From Dyadobacter sp. CECT 9275 (lineage in GTDB: Bacteria; Bacteroidota; Bacteroidia; Cytophagales; Spirosomataceae), in assembly GCF_907164905.1 (NCBI RefSeq), contig NZ_CAJRAF010000002.1:62001-126000 (forward strand): a stretch of 64,000 nucleotides of DNA. The letters are read 5' to 3'. Under the pieces are notes generated by a model. That model was not told the origin of the DNA. It did no database searches and worked only from the letters and a program-made list of their open reading frames with translations. Positions 1 through 7,665 of this stretch are shown in pieces. Numbering within the stretch: the stretch's first letter is position 1; each line of letters begins with the position of its first letter. The position numbers and the translations under genes were made by a program.

Positions 1-1
1 T

Positions 2-409
2 AATGGAAATTTCGTCGTTGACCCACCAAACTTCAATATTCAATTTCAGGACGGAGGTCACAATGTCAATATGCTAAATGTATTTCATGCAATTGGTGGC
101 GAATATGGGTTTTCGATTACCGATGTATTGAGCATAAAGGAACATATTTTACATGATATGAAAAAAGATAAGGCACAATATGACACCAAGCTCGTTCAGC
201 ATTTGTCGGATATTGAAACGAAACATAGTATTTCGATAGACATTGCTGATTTTAAAAATAGTCTAAAACCATCGATTCGTTATGACACTCAATTTCTACT
301 AAATGAAAGTCATGAATCATTCAAATCGCTATTGACTCACCTAGATACTTTTTTACCGGAAACAATAGATGTGTATTTGCTAGGCCTTTTAGGGTTGCAA
401 CTATCCTAG
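2..409 (+). CDS. Hypothetical protein, C-terminal part (5' truncated by window edge)
   Basis: The frame is open from the first bases of the window and ends with TAG at 407-409, giving about 135 visible C-terminal residues. An internal ATG at 71 is unlikely to be the true start because the upstream codons are also open and protein-like (V-D-P-P-N-F-N). The visible part is mostly helical in composition, rich in Asp, Lys, His and Ser, with no signal peptide or membrane segment and no motif I recognise. It is clearly more AT-rich than the dehydrogenase block that follows, which fits a mosaic accessory region. Function unknown. Confidence 0.6.
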   Translation, partial: NGNFVVDPPNFNIQFQDGGHNVNMLNVFHAIGGEYGFSITDVLSIKEHILHDMKKDKAQYDTKLVQHLSDIETKHSISIDIADFKNSLKPSIRYDTQFLLNESHESFKSLLTHLDTFLPETIDVYLLGLLGLQLS

Positions 410-805
410 ATTAAACACACCACAGTTTGTCGGTACTTAGATTAGGTCATGATTCCGAAACGACCAAAAGACCTTTCCTCGTCCCAATCAAACAATCCAA
501 AACCCAAATATTCAGCAACTCAACAACCTTTACCGAATTTTCAGTGGCATAATCGTCAGGACAATTCAACCCAATCTCCGGGGGGAAATTGATGTCTGTC
601 AGAACAATCCTTGGTGCATTGCAATTAAAACCAACCAAAAAAAACCGTTACCCTGGCATTTGCTCTTGGTCCCCTGCTGCTGGAATAGGCGATTCCGGCG
701 ATGATACTCCCCCCCCCAAAAAAAAACGGATACCTTCTACCCGGATTTGGATAATCGGCGCTCTGTGCGGCCTGCCTAAGTTTGTATCACTAAATTTTTC
801 ATTTT
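410..805. other. Intergenic stretch with possible gene remnant and a C9A9 tract
   Basis: No convincing intact gene. A 63-codon minus-strand frame (447-638) ends in a plausible protein-like stretch (I-V-L-T-D-I-N-F-P-P) but is closed just upstream near a run of eight T (minus strand), so it could be the 3' end of a decayed gene. At 709-726 nine C are followed directly by nine A. The region carries no terminator or promoter I can defend. Confidence 0.3.
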
Positions 806-1846
806 ATGATACAAGCAAAAGGATATGCGGCGCAGACGGCGGAGAGTCCGTTGGCGCCCTGGCAGTTTGAAAGACGCGACCTCGGCGCGCATGATGTACA
901 GATCGAGATTTTGTACTGCGGGGTTTGTCATACCGACATTCACCTGATCCGTAACGAATGGTTCCCAGGTGTTTTCCCCATGGTGCCCGGCCATGAGATC
1001 GTTGGCCGCATCAGCGCCGTGGGTGCGCATGCGCGGAAGTTTGGCATCGGTGACCTGGGCGGGGTCGGTGTGATGGTCGACTCCTGCCGCGAATGTGCGG
1101 ACTGCAAAAACGGACAGGAGCAATTCTGCTCCGTCGCTCCGGTACAAACCTACAACAACCTGGGCCACGACGGGCTGCCGGTGTACGGTGGCTATTCCAA
1201 CACCATCGTGGTGCACGAGGATTTTGTGCACCACATCTCCGAGAAGCTCGACCTGGCTGCCGTAGCGCCCCTGCTCTGCGCGGGCATCACGACCTACTCG
1301 CCGCTGAAACGCTGGAATGTCGGCAAGGGGCACAAGCTGGCGGTTGTCGGTCTGGGCGGACTGGGGCACATGGGGGTGAAATTCGGAAAGGCGCTGGGCG
1401 CGGAGGTGACCGTGCTGAGTACTTCTCCGGGCAAACAGGAAGCCGCCAGGCAGCTTGGCGCATCGCATTTTATCATTTCCAAAGACGAAGCGCAGATGCA
1501 GGCTGCCTTCAAAACCTTCGATTTTGTGCTGGACACCGTCTCGGGCAACAGCGATGTGAACCCGTATCTGTCCATCCTGAAAACCAACGGCATTTATGTC
1601 AACGTCGGCATGCCTGCCAAACCCTGGGAAGTAAGCTCATTCACACTCGCGACGGGCAACAAGGTCATCGCAGGTTCCGGCGCGGGCGGATTGCCTGAAA
1701 CACAGCAGATGCTCGACTTCTGCGCCGAACACGGCATCGTCTCCGACATCGAACTGATCGACATCAGGGACATCCACACCGCTTACGACCGCATGCAAAA
1801 AGGGGACGTCAGGTACCGTTTTGTCATTGACATGAAAACCCTGTAA
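806..1846 (+). CDS. Zinc-dependent NAD(P) alcohol dehydrogenase, CAD/YahK-like
   Basis: Medium-chain dehydrogenase/reductase of 346 residues, the usual length for the cinnamyl-alcohol-dehydrogenase branch, expected to interconvert alcohols and aldehydes in the cytoplasm with NAD(P)H. Catalytic zinc ligands are visible as C41 in CGVCHTD and H63 in GHE. The structural zinc site is complete at C94, C97, C100 and C108. The Rossmann glycine motif VVGLGGLGHMG lies near residues 178-190. An AraC-type regulator gene follows after 9 bases in the same direction, so the two are probably co-transcribed and the regulator may control this enzyme in response to an aldehyde or alcohol. The gene is GC-richer than the window average. 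Exact substrate not determinable. Confidence 0.9.
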   Translation: MIQAKGYAAQTAESPLAPWQFERRDLGAHDVQIEILYCGVCHTDIHLIRNEWFPGVFPMVPGHEIVGRISAVGAHARKFGIGDLGGVGVMVDSCRECADCKNGQEQFCSVAPVQTYNNLGHDGLPVYGGYSNTIVVHEDFVHHISEKLDLAAVAPLLCAGITTYSPLKRWNVGKGHKLAVVGLGGLGHMGVKFGKALGAEVTVLSTSPGKQEAARQLGASHFIISKDEAQMQAAFKTFDFVLDTVSGNSDVNPYLSILKTNGIYVNVGMPAKPWEVSSFTLATGNKVIAGSGAGGLPETQQMLDFCAEHGIVSDIELIDIRDIHTAYDRMQKGDVRYRFVIDMKTL

Positions 1847-1855
1847 CTTCAACAA

Positions 1856-2752
1856 GTGAACAAGCCATACCTCATCAATTCCATATCCGAGCAGCACCGC
1901 CTGCTCGGATTGCCCAAGCCGAAGCACCCGCTTGTCAGCGTGTTCAGGCATGAAGATGCCACCTACGCCAATCTGACTGAATTGCAGCATTTTACATTAA
2001 ACTTCTATTGCATTTCAATCAAGAAGGATTACGACGGAAAGCTGCAATACGGGCACCGGCACTATGATTTCGATGAAGGCATGATGGCCTTTATCTCTCC
2101 CCATCAGCTGCTGATGAAACTCAGTCCGGGCTCGAAGCCGCCGGGCGGGATGACGCTCATGTTCCATCCGGATTTTATCGCCCATACGCCCCTGGCCGCC
2201 AAAATCCGCAACTTCCATTTCTTCTCCTACGAGCTCCACGAGGCACTGCATTTGTCGGGGCAGGAAGAGGCGACGATCGAGGCCCTATTTGCCAGCATCG
2301 AAAGCGAATACCAGACGGGCATCGACGCATTCAGCCGGGAGGTGATGATCGCGCAGATCGAGCTGCTGCTCCAATACAGCAGCCGTTTTTACGCCCGCCA
2401 GTTTATCACCCGCAAGGTGGCCAACGACGAGATACTCATCCGGCTCGAAGCGGTGCTGGACCAGTACTGGGCTCAGCAGAAGGGATTGCCCACCGTGCAG
2501 CAGGTTGCCAGAGAACTCAACCTGTCGCCCGACTATCTCAGCGACATGCTGCGTACTGTCTCCGGCCAGACGGCCCAGCAGCACATCCAGGCCAGAGTGA
2601 TCGAAAAAGCCAAAGAGCTCCTGACGACCACCAGCTTACAGGTGAGTGAAATTGCCTACCAGATGGGATTTGAATATCCGCAATCGTTTCATAAGCTGTT
2701 TAAGAACAAGACCAATATGTCGCCCATGGAGTACCGGGCGAGTTTCAACTAA
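1856..2752 (+). CDS. AraC family transcriptional regulator
   Basis: A 298-residue protein with an N-terminal cupin-like sensing region (about 1-170) and a C-terminal AraC/XylS double helix-turn-helix (about 200-298). The second helix-turn-helix shows the family pattern: V-S-E-I-A-Y-Q-M-G-F, then Q-S-F-H-K-L-F-K and M-S-P-M-E-Y-R. The start is GTG at 1856, nine bases after the dehydrogenase stop; no ATG fits better. Position and co-orientation suggest it regulates the upstream alcohol dehydrogenase. The effector is unknown. Confidence 0.88.
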   Translation: MNKPYLINSISEQHRLLGLPKPKHPLVSVFRHEDATYANLTELQHFTLNFYCISIKKDYDGKLQYGHRHYDFDEGMMAFISPHQLLMKLSPGSKPPGGMTLMFHPDFIAHTPLAAKIRNFHFFSYELHEALHLSGQEEATIEALFASIESEYQTGIDAFSREVMIAQIELLLQYSSRFYARQFITRKVANDEILIRLEAVLDQYWAQQKGLPTVQQVARELNLSPDYLSDMLRTVSGQTAQQHIQARVIEKAKELLTTTSLQVSEIAYQMGFEYPQSFHKLFKNKTNMSPMEYRASFN

Positions 2753-2780
2753 CAACGCCCCGGCAAAACGAACGCGGGCT

Positions 2781-3476
2781 TTACTTCATGCCAATGATGA
2801 TCTCGGCTACCTCCCGTTTGGTATGGAGATTCCAATGCGTTTCGGCCACTTCGCTGGCAGGAATGGTGGGCGTGTCCGCGGGGAAATCACCTTTTGAACC
2901 TACACCCTCCCCGACCACAATGGCGCCGATGGACACGATACCGACATAGATATTGTCCCTGGCCAGATCCTCATTCAGCAAACGCGCATAATTGAGCAAG
3001 GCCCCGGCCGCCACGCCAAAACTGGCCGTGGCGTAGTTAGGATGCTGCGCGGCCGACGCCGTGGTGAACAGGATACTGCCCGATTGGCGCCCTACCATTT
3101 GCGGTAACACAGCTCGTACGGCCGTGATGGCCGAGAGCACCTGAAAATCCAGATGATACTGCTCATTTTCCACATCAATATTTCGCGGGATCCGCAGGGT
3201 TTCCCAGGCAGGCGAAGGGCTGAATTCCAGTACATCGATGGCCCCAAATTCATCGATCACCTCATGGAGCGCCCGGGTGATGCTATCCCGGTCGAGTATG
3301 TCCGCTTTGAAAATATTTGCCGTAATGCCGCTGGCTTGCAGTTTGCTTTGGAGCCCGGCAAGCTTCTCCGTGTTTCTGGATATCAGGGCTACGTTGTAAC
3401 CTTGCAGACCAAATTTTTCCGCGATTGCCAGCCCCACACCAGGGCCGGCACCGATCATTGCGATTGTTTGTGCCAT
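2781..3476 (-). CDS. SDR-family oxidoreductase lacking the YxxxK catalytic pair
   Basis: A short-chain dehydrogenase/reductase fold protein of 231 residues. The N-terminal nucleotide-binding glycine motif is intact (GAGPGVGLAIA, residues 8-18) and a Ser is present in the TTASA strand. Where the family has Y-x3-K the sequence reads F-G-V-A-A (about residues 153-157), so both catalytic Tyr and Lys are absent. It may bind NAD(P) but either works by another mechanism or is a sensor-like protein. It is followed on the same strand by nothing and preceded by a DoxX gene; both diverge from an HxlR regulator, an arrangement often tied to quinone or electrophile stress. Substrate unknown. Confidence 0.82.
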   Translation of the reverse strand: MAQTIAMIGAGPGVGLAIAEKFGLQGYNVALISRNTEKLAGLQSKLQASGITANIFKADILDRDSITRALHEVIDEFGAIDVLEFSPSPAWETLRIPRNIDVENEQYHLDFQVLSAITAVRAVLPQMVGRQSGSILFTTASAAQHPNYATASFGVAAGALLNYARLLNEDLARDNIYVGIVSIGAIVVGEGVGSKGDFPADTPTIPASEVAETHWNLHTKREVAEIIIGMK

Positions 3477-3502
3477 CGTTTTAAGAAGATTTTGAGAAGT
3501 AA

Positions 3503-3895
3503 TTACTGCGAAACCCGGCTGCTGAACTCAGACTGAAACCGTTGCTGCCAGGCCCAATACGAGACCCCCGCAGCGGTCAGAATCAACAGGGTGACACCCC
3601 ATTTTTCAGGGCCGCTATCGGTGGCCATCAGGGTGTAGGTTGCGCCGATGAAATAAAAGATAAAGCCGAAATAGGCCGCTTGCTGGAAGCGCCGGAGCGC
3701 GGGGACCAGGATGGCAATGGCGCCGACAACTTTTACCACCCCGAAAAAGGGCATGAAATAAGTAGGTAGTCCCAGCGCCCGGGTGGTCTGTACCAGCTCT
3801 TCAACCATCAGGATGTTGGCGATGCCCGCCAGACCAACGAAGCCAAGAAACAGCGTGGATACCCAGTAGATGATTTTTACTTGTTTGGTATTCAT
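3503..3895 (-). CDS. DoxX-like small membrane protein
   Basis: About 130 residues with four predicted hydrophobic segments (roughly 7-30, 45-67, 73-93 and 100-118), typical of DoxX/DoxD-like membrane proteins of unknown or redox-linked role. I chose the ATG at 3893-3895 (M-N-T-K-Q), since the upstream 19 codons of the longer frame run into the promoter/operator region. It sits 26 bases upstream of the SDR gene on the same strand, so they are probably one operon, divergent from the HxlR regulator at 4033. Confidence 0.8.
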   Translation of the reverse strand: MNTKQVKIIYWVSTLFLGFVGLAGIANILMVEELVQTTRALGLPTYFMPFFGVVKVVGAIAILVPALRRFQQAAYFGFIFYFIGATYTLMATDSGPEKWGVTLLILTAAGVSYWAWQQRFQSEFSSRVSQ

Positions 3896-3966
3896 AATAG
3901 ATCGATGTTTTAGGAATGACAATGATTTGCCGACCGTTTGTTTTCTGTACAAAAGTACCTACATTT

Positions 3967-4019
3967 GATTACCAAAAGTTACCAGTTACCCGTAGGTAAT
4001 CGGTTACCTTTGGGTAATC
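3967..4019. promoter_or_regulatory. Multi-half-site operator between doxX-SDR and hxlR genes
   Basis: A 53-base element holds six copies of TTACC or its complement GGTAA (3969, 3979, 3986, 3995, 4004, 4013). The outer arms GATTACCAAAAG (3967-3978) and CTTTGGGTAATC (4008-4019) form a near-perfect inverted repeat, and an inner pair GTTACC/GGTAAT is centred at about 3992. It ends 13 bases before the HxlR start codon and lies in the divergent promoter region, so it is the likely binding site of that regulator. Inferred from symmetry and position only. Confidence 0.6.
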
Positions 4020-4032
4020 AAACAAGCAAGCT

Positions 4033-4377
4033 ATGCCGAATTACACAGATTGTTTATCCGCGCTGCTGCCGATCAGAGACGCTTTGGAAGTAGTGAACGG
4101 AAAATGGAAACTGCTGATCCTGGTTTCCATCGGGGTCGGGAATCGCCGGTTTCGGGAGATACAGCGCAGCATTCCCGATCTGAGCACGAAGGTGCTGGCC
4201 AAGGAGTTGAAAGACCTGGAAGAAAACGGATTGATCAAACGGACGGTGGACGATGGTTACCCTGTCACGATCACCTATACCACCCTGCCTTATGCGGAAA
4301 CCCTGGGGACCGTGATCGAGGCTTTGAAGAACTGGGGCGTCCAGCACCGCGAGCATATCATGGGCACGGAAGTGTAA
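4033..4377 (+). CDS. HxlR family winged-helix transcriptional regulator
   Basis: A 114-residue protein spanning a complete HxlR/MarR-like winged helix: W-K-L-L-I-L-V-S-I near residues 25-33, F-R-E-I-Q-R-S-I-P as recognition-helix lead, and L-E-E-N-G-L-I-K-R in the wing. A cysteine at position 7 is in the place where several HxlR members carry a redox- or electrophile-sensing Cys. It is transcribed divergently from the DoxX/SDR pair, with a repeated TTACC operator immediately upstream, which points to control of that pair and of itself. Confidence 0.88.
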   Translation: MPNYTDCLSALLPIRDALEVVNGKWKLLILVSIGVGNRRFREIQRSIPDLSTKVLAKELKDLEENGLIKRTVDDGYPVTITYTTLPYAETLGTVIEALKNWGVQHREHIMGTEV

Positions 4378-4538
4378 AGTCTGCCAGCGCTGTCCGTATA
4401 CAGGGCGCACCCTGCAATCGGGCCGGGTGCGAACGGTGATGGTTAACTGACAGGCAAACTGATCCATTTCACCCGTCTGTTTGGTTAACTGGCCACAGTG
4501 GGCGGTCCTGGAATTTGAATTTTTCGGTAAGTTTAGCC

Positions 4539-5561
4539 ATGGATAAGAATGAGCGCCGGATTTGCGGGTACAGTTCCCTGCTGATTGCACTGATGGTAAA
4601 CGCACCCAAGCTTTTGGCCCTGCGTGAAAACGGGCTTATGGCCCGGTACTGGCAATTTAATCCGTTCGAGCTGCTGTTCCAGTTTGCATTCACCCTGTTT
4701 TTTTGCGGTCTGCTTTTCAGTGTCAACCTGCGCAGGAACAGAGGGCTTTCCTTGTACCGTGAAAGTAAACAGCATGTTCGCTACGTGGTTTCCAACTTCC
4801 TTGTCTTTTGTGTGTTATTGATCCTCGGAACGGTATTGCAGCGTTTGCTTTTCCCGGATCGCCAGTTACCCCGACTGATCTTCTCGGGGGCATTCTTTCG
4901 TCTGGGGCTTAGCGCGTTGTTGACGGGCATCATCATCAAGATCATTCTGCTCATCCGTGATGCGGGCAGCATCGCCGCCGAAAACCAGCAATTGAAGAAT
5001 GCCTATCTGGCATCGGAGCTGCAACTGCTCAAAGAGCAGATGAATCCGCATCTCCTGTTCAATTCCCTGAGCAGCCTTTCGGCCGTGGTGGGCGAGAATC
5101 CGCAGCAGGCACAGAAATACATCCGGGACATGTCGGCTGTGTTTCGGTATGCATTGGCAGGTTCCCACCAGGACCTGGTCACCCTGTCCGACGAACTGAC
5201 GATGCTCAGGTCTTTTGCAAAACTGATCTCCATGCGCCTGGAGGATGCTTTTGAGCTCAAAATCGACATGGCCGATACGTATCTGCCCATCAAAATCCCG
5301 CATTTGTCGTTACAGCCGCTGCTTGAAAATGCGGTCAAGCATAACGCGGCAACCCCCGAAAGGCCGTTACGGGTAACGATCGTGGTACAGGACGATCAAC
5401 TTATTTTCAGCAACAGCCTTTGGGAAATGCCCACGCCGGAGGCCAGCCATGGTATGGGGCTGGCCAACCTGAACGAACGGTTCAGAATCCTGCTGCACCG
5501 TGAGATCGACATCAGCCGTTCCGATACACACTTTATCGTCAAACTCCCTTTAAAGCAATGA
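4539..5561 (+). CDS. LytS-type sensor histidine kinase (His_kinase family)
   Basis: About 340 residues with hydrophobic membrane segments in the N-terminal 150 residues, a coiled linker, and the His_kinase domain with phospho-acceptor His in the motif M-N-P-H-L-L-F-N-S-L, followed by a HATPase domain (L-L-E-N-A-V-K-H and G-M-G-L-A-N-L-N-E-R). The start is placed at ATG 4539; a TTG at 4515 is also in frame. The stop overlaps the start of the LytTR response regulator by four bases, so the two form a signalling operon. The sensed signal is unknown. Confidence 0.87.
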   Translation: MDKNERRICGYSSLLIALMVNAPKLLALRENGLMARYWQFNPFELLFQFAFTLFFCGLLFSVNLRRNRGLSLYRESKQHVRYVVSNFLVFCVLLILGTVLQRLLFPDRQLPRLIFSGAFFRLGLSALLTGIIIKIILLIRDAGSIAAENQQLKNAYLASELQLLKEQMNPHLLFNSLSSLSAVVGENPQQAQKYIRDMSAVFRYALAGSHQDLVTLSDELTMLRSFAKLISMRLEDAFELKIDMADTYLPIKIPHLSLQPLLENAVKHNAATPERPLRVTIVVQDDQLIFSNSLWEMPTPEASHGMGLANLNERFRILLHREIDISRSDTHFIVKLPLKQ

Positions 5562-6334
5562 CAAATATCCGCATCGTGGTCGTGGAAGACGAAGCGGCAA
5601 CGGCCCGCAGCCTGATCCAGATTTTAAATGAAGCAGATGACCAGGTCGCTGTCGTTAAAGCGCTCAGCTCCGTATCCGGCGCGGTTGCATGGTTCAATGA
5701 CAACCCGGATGGGTATGACCTGATTTTTATGGATATCCGTCTGGCCGACGGCCTTTCGTTTGCTATTTTCAAGCAGGTGGCCATTTCCAGGCCGGTTATT
5801 TTTGTTACCGCCTTCAACGACTACGCCATTACGGCCTTCAAGAACAACGGCATCGACTACATCCTCAAACCCTTTGATCCCGATGAGATCGGCACGGCGC
5901 TGGATAAATACAAAACATGGACCGGCAACGCGGAAAAGCCAGGCGCGCCGGTGCTGTCCGAATTGCTGATGCAGCTGGGCAACCTGGGCAAATCCTACAA
6001 AAAGTCGTTCCTGGTGCATTACCGCGACAAGCTGATTCCGGTCGAGTCGGCTAAAATCGCGTGGTTTTATACGGCCAACGAGCTGGTCCATCTGCACACC
6101 CTGGACGACAAACAATACGTGGTGGACGCGACCATGGAGCAGCTGGAACAACAGCTGGACCCTGCGCTATTTCTCAGGGTGAGCCGCCAGTTTATTATCA
6201 ATCGACAGGCTGTCGTTGAGGCGGAGTTTTATTTCAACGGGCGCTTGCTGGTGAAAGTAAAGCCGCAGCCCGCCGAGCAGATTGTGATCAGTAAAGCCAG
6301 GACCGCCGAGTTTAAAAAGTGGATGAACAGCTAG
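5558..6334 (+). CDS. LytTR-type response regulator
   Basis: A 258-residue regulator with an N-terminal receiver (acidic pocket V-V-E-D-E at 8-12, phospho-acceptor Asp in F-M-D-I-R, Lys in L-K-P-F-D) and a C-terminal LytTR DNA-binding domain from about residue 145 (F-L-V-H-Y-R-D-K ... F-L-R-V-S-R-Q-F-I-I-N). It overlaps the sensor kinase gene by four bases (ATGA) and is its partner. Directly repeated sequences just downstream, before the 6468 gene, have the spacing expected for LytTR sites. Confidence 0.88.
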   Translation: MTNIRIVVVEDEAATARSLIQILNEADDQVAVVKALSSVSGAVAWFNDNPDGYDLIFMDIRLADGLSFAIFKQVAISRPVIFVTAFNDYAITAFKNNGIDYILKPFDPDEIGTALDKYKTWTGNAEKPGAPVLSELLMQLGNLGKSYKKSFLVHYRDKLIPVESAKIAWFYTANELVHLHTLDDKQYVVDATMEQLEQQLDPALFLRVSRQFIINRQAVVEAEFYFNGRLLVKVKPQPAEQIVISKARTAEFKKWMNS

Positions 6335-6335
6335 G

Positions 6336-6366
6336 TCAATTCACCCCCCGGTTTCTCCATTTCACC
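6336..6366. promoter_or_regulatory. Possible LytTR binding repeat upstream of the Spy-like gene
   Basis: AATTCACC (6338-6345) and ATTTCACC (6359-6366) are direct repeats 21 bases start to start, i.e. two helical turns, as usual for LytTR sites. A further ATTTCACC lies at 4466-4473 upstream of the sensor kinase gene. This suggests that the regulator controls the 6468 gene and its own operon; it is an inference from spacing. Confidence 0.35.
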
Positions 6367-6467
6367 GGATTTGCAAGCCTTTGAGACTTTCGTTTGGGTC
6401 AATTTTGTACCAGTCCACCGGGCAGGTGCGCATAATGTGAAACATCCACACAATAAACAAACCCAAT

Positions 6468-6860
6468 ATGAAAATGAACAACACACTGAGGGCGATGGCA
6501 TTAAGCCTTTCATTGACGCTGGCGGGCCCGCTGGTCATGGCGCAAAATGCTTCCGGTCTGCGCGACAGGACGCCGCAGGAAAGGGCGAAGTTGCAGACGG
6601 AAATGATGAAAAGTAAGCTGGGACTGGATTCGGTGCAGGTGAAGCAAGTGGAAGCCGTCAACCTGAAATATGCATTGAAAAATGAACCGGTCATGAAAAG
6701 CAGCGACGGCAGGTTGTCTAAATTCAGGCAGCTCAAGTCGTTCCAAAACCAGAAGGAAGCAGAGCTCAAAAAGATTTTCACCCCTGCCCAATTCAAACAA
6801 TACGAGGCTTTGCAGGATGAAATGAAATCACAGCTGAAAGAAAGAAGGAAAAACCAGTAA
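6468..6860 (+). CDS. Exported small helical protein, Spy/DUF4890-like
   Basis: A 130-residue protein with a signal peptide (cleavage likely after V-M-A-Q, about residue 25) and a highly charged helical body. It contains R-T-P-Q-E-R-A-K and the motif F-T-P-A-Q-F-K-Q-Y near residues 104-112, which resembles the LTxxQ-type repeats of Spy/CpxP and DUF4890 periplasmic proteins. It is probably a periplasmic stress or chaperone-like protein. It lies 130 bases downstream of the LytS/LytTR operon, separated by a possible LytTR operator, so it is a candidate target of that system. Confidence 0.7.
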   Translation: MKMNNTLRAMALSLSLTLAGPLVMAQNASGLRDRTPQERAKLQTEMMKSKLGLDSVQVKQVEAVNLKYALKNEPVMKSSDGRLSKFRQLKSFQNQKEAELKKIFTPAQFKQYEALQDEMKSQLKERRKNQ

Positions 6861-6906
6861 ACGGATCCCGGACATCAGGGTTTAATGCTTCAATCCAAAC
6901 AAAAAA

Positions 6907-7488
6907 ATGAAAACGATAACATTCGGGGTATGCCTGCTGGTGCTGATCCTTTCAGGCTGTTCAAAAAGTACGGATACCCCATCCACCGAGCCGGTCGATG
7001 ATGATCTGGCAGGGCCGATTTCCCGCCCGGCTTCCGGGTACGGTGCCGACGGCAGCTATGCGGTATCGGAGATCGACTTTCCCAATACCGAATATCCGGG
7101 CACCAAAGTGACCATATTCTATCCGTCGGGTGCCACTTCCCCCAAACCGACCATCTTCTATTCGCACCCCTATGGCGGTGAGAGCAAGGAGTACAACCGG
7201 GGCCTGTTTGAGTTCATTACCAAAAAAGGTTATGTGGTCGTGTTTGTGCCCTACCCAACGAATGACATCAGCATCGACCACCGTTACCTGACTTTATGGA
7301 CAGGGTTTACAAAGGCGGCGGCTGATTACCCCGGTATCATCGACACCCGAAAAGTGGGCTTTATGGGACACTCATTCGGCGGCGGCGCGTCCATTGGCCT
7401 GGCATACAGGGCTTTCACCGAAAAGGACTGGGGAGCCGACGGACGCTTCCTGTTCACGATGGCCCCCTGGTACAGTTACCTGGAAAAT
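6907..7488 (+). pseudogene. Alpha/beta-hydrolase lipoprotein, 3' end lost at IS21 insertion
   Basis: The N-terminal 194 residues of a lipoprotein hydrolase of the dienelactone/cutinase-like type remain. A lipobox L-S-G-C places the lipidated Cys at 18. The nucleophile elbow G-H-S-F-G-G has Ser at about 156, and an oxyanion-type strand S-H-P-Y-G-G precedes it. The acid and His of the triad would lie further on and are missing. After residue 194 (about 7488) the frame enters the terminal repeats of the IS21 element and stops at 7548. Beyond the element the hydrolase does not resume; joining the flanks gives a stop after a few codons. Expected to be non-functional. Confidence 0.8.
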
Positions 7489-7606
7489 TCGGTGAAACTG
7501 ACCACCCCAATTCGGTTTAAACTGACCACCTGTTCCGGGCGAAATTGACCACCCCATTTCGGATCAAACTGACCACCTGATTCCGGAGTAAACTGACCAC
7601 CTGAGA
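7489..7606 (+). repeat. Five tandem ~24-bp IS21 left-end repeats
   Basis: Five copies of AAACTGACCACC (one with T for C, at 7541) recur with a period of 23-24 bases: about 7495, 7519, 7542, 7566 and 7590, each preceded by a CGG-type triplet. They form the left transposase-binding array of the element. The right end has two such copies, inverted, at 10057 and 10081, also 24 bases apart. Confidence 0.85.
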
Positions 7607-7665
7607 GATTAGAAAATGCTGTAGAATCAACCATATTTTTGGCACGAACCAATCGTGTAAAAGGT

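Noticed and set aside
776..1468. 230-codon open frame antisense to the alcohol dehydrogenase
   Set aside because: It lies wholly on the opposite strand of a well-supported gene with complete zinc motifs and has no domain-like features; long antisense frames are expected in GC-rich DNA.
4054..4605. 183-codon minus-strand frame over the HxlR gene
   Set aside because: Shadow of the HxlR coding strand with low-complexity content and no motifs.
7489..7606. Regularly spaced 24-base repeats looked at as a CRISPR array
   Set aside because: Repeat plus spacer is only 24 bases, the copies are imperfect, there are no cas genes, and the position at IS21 ends explains them.
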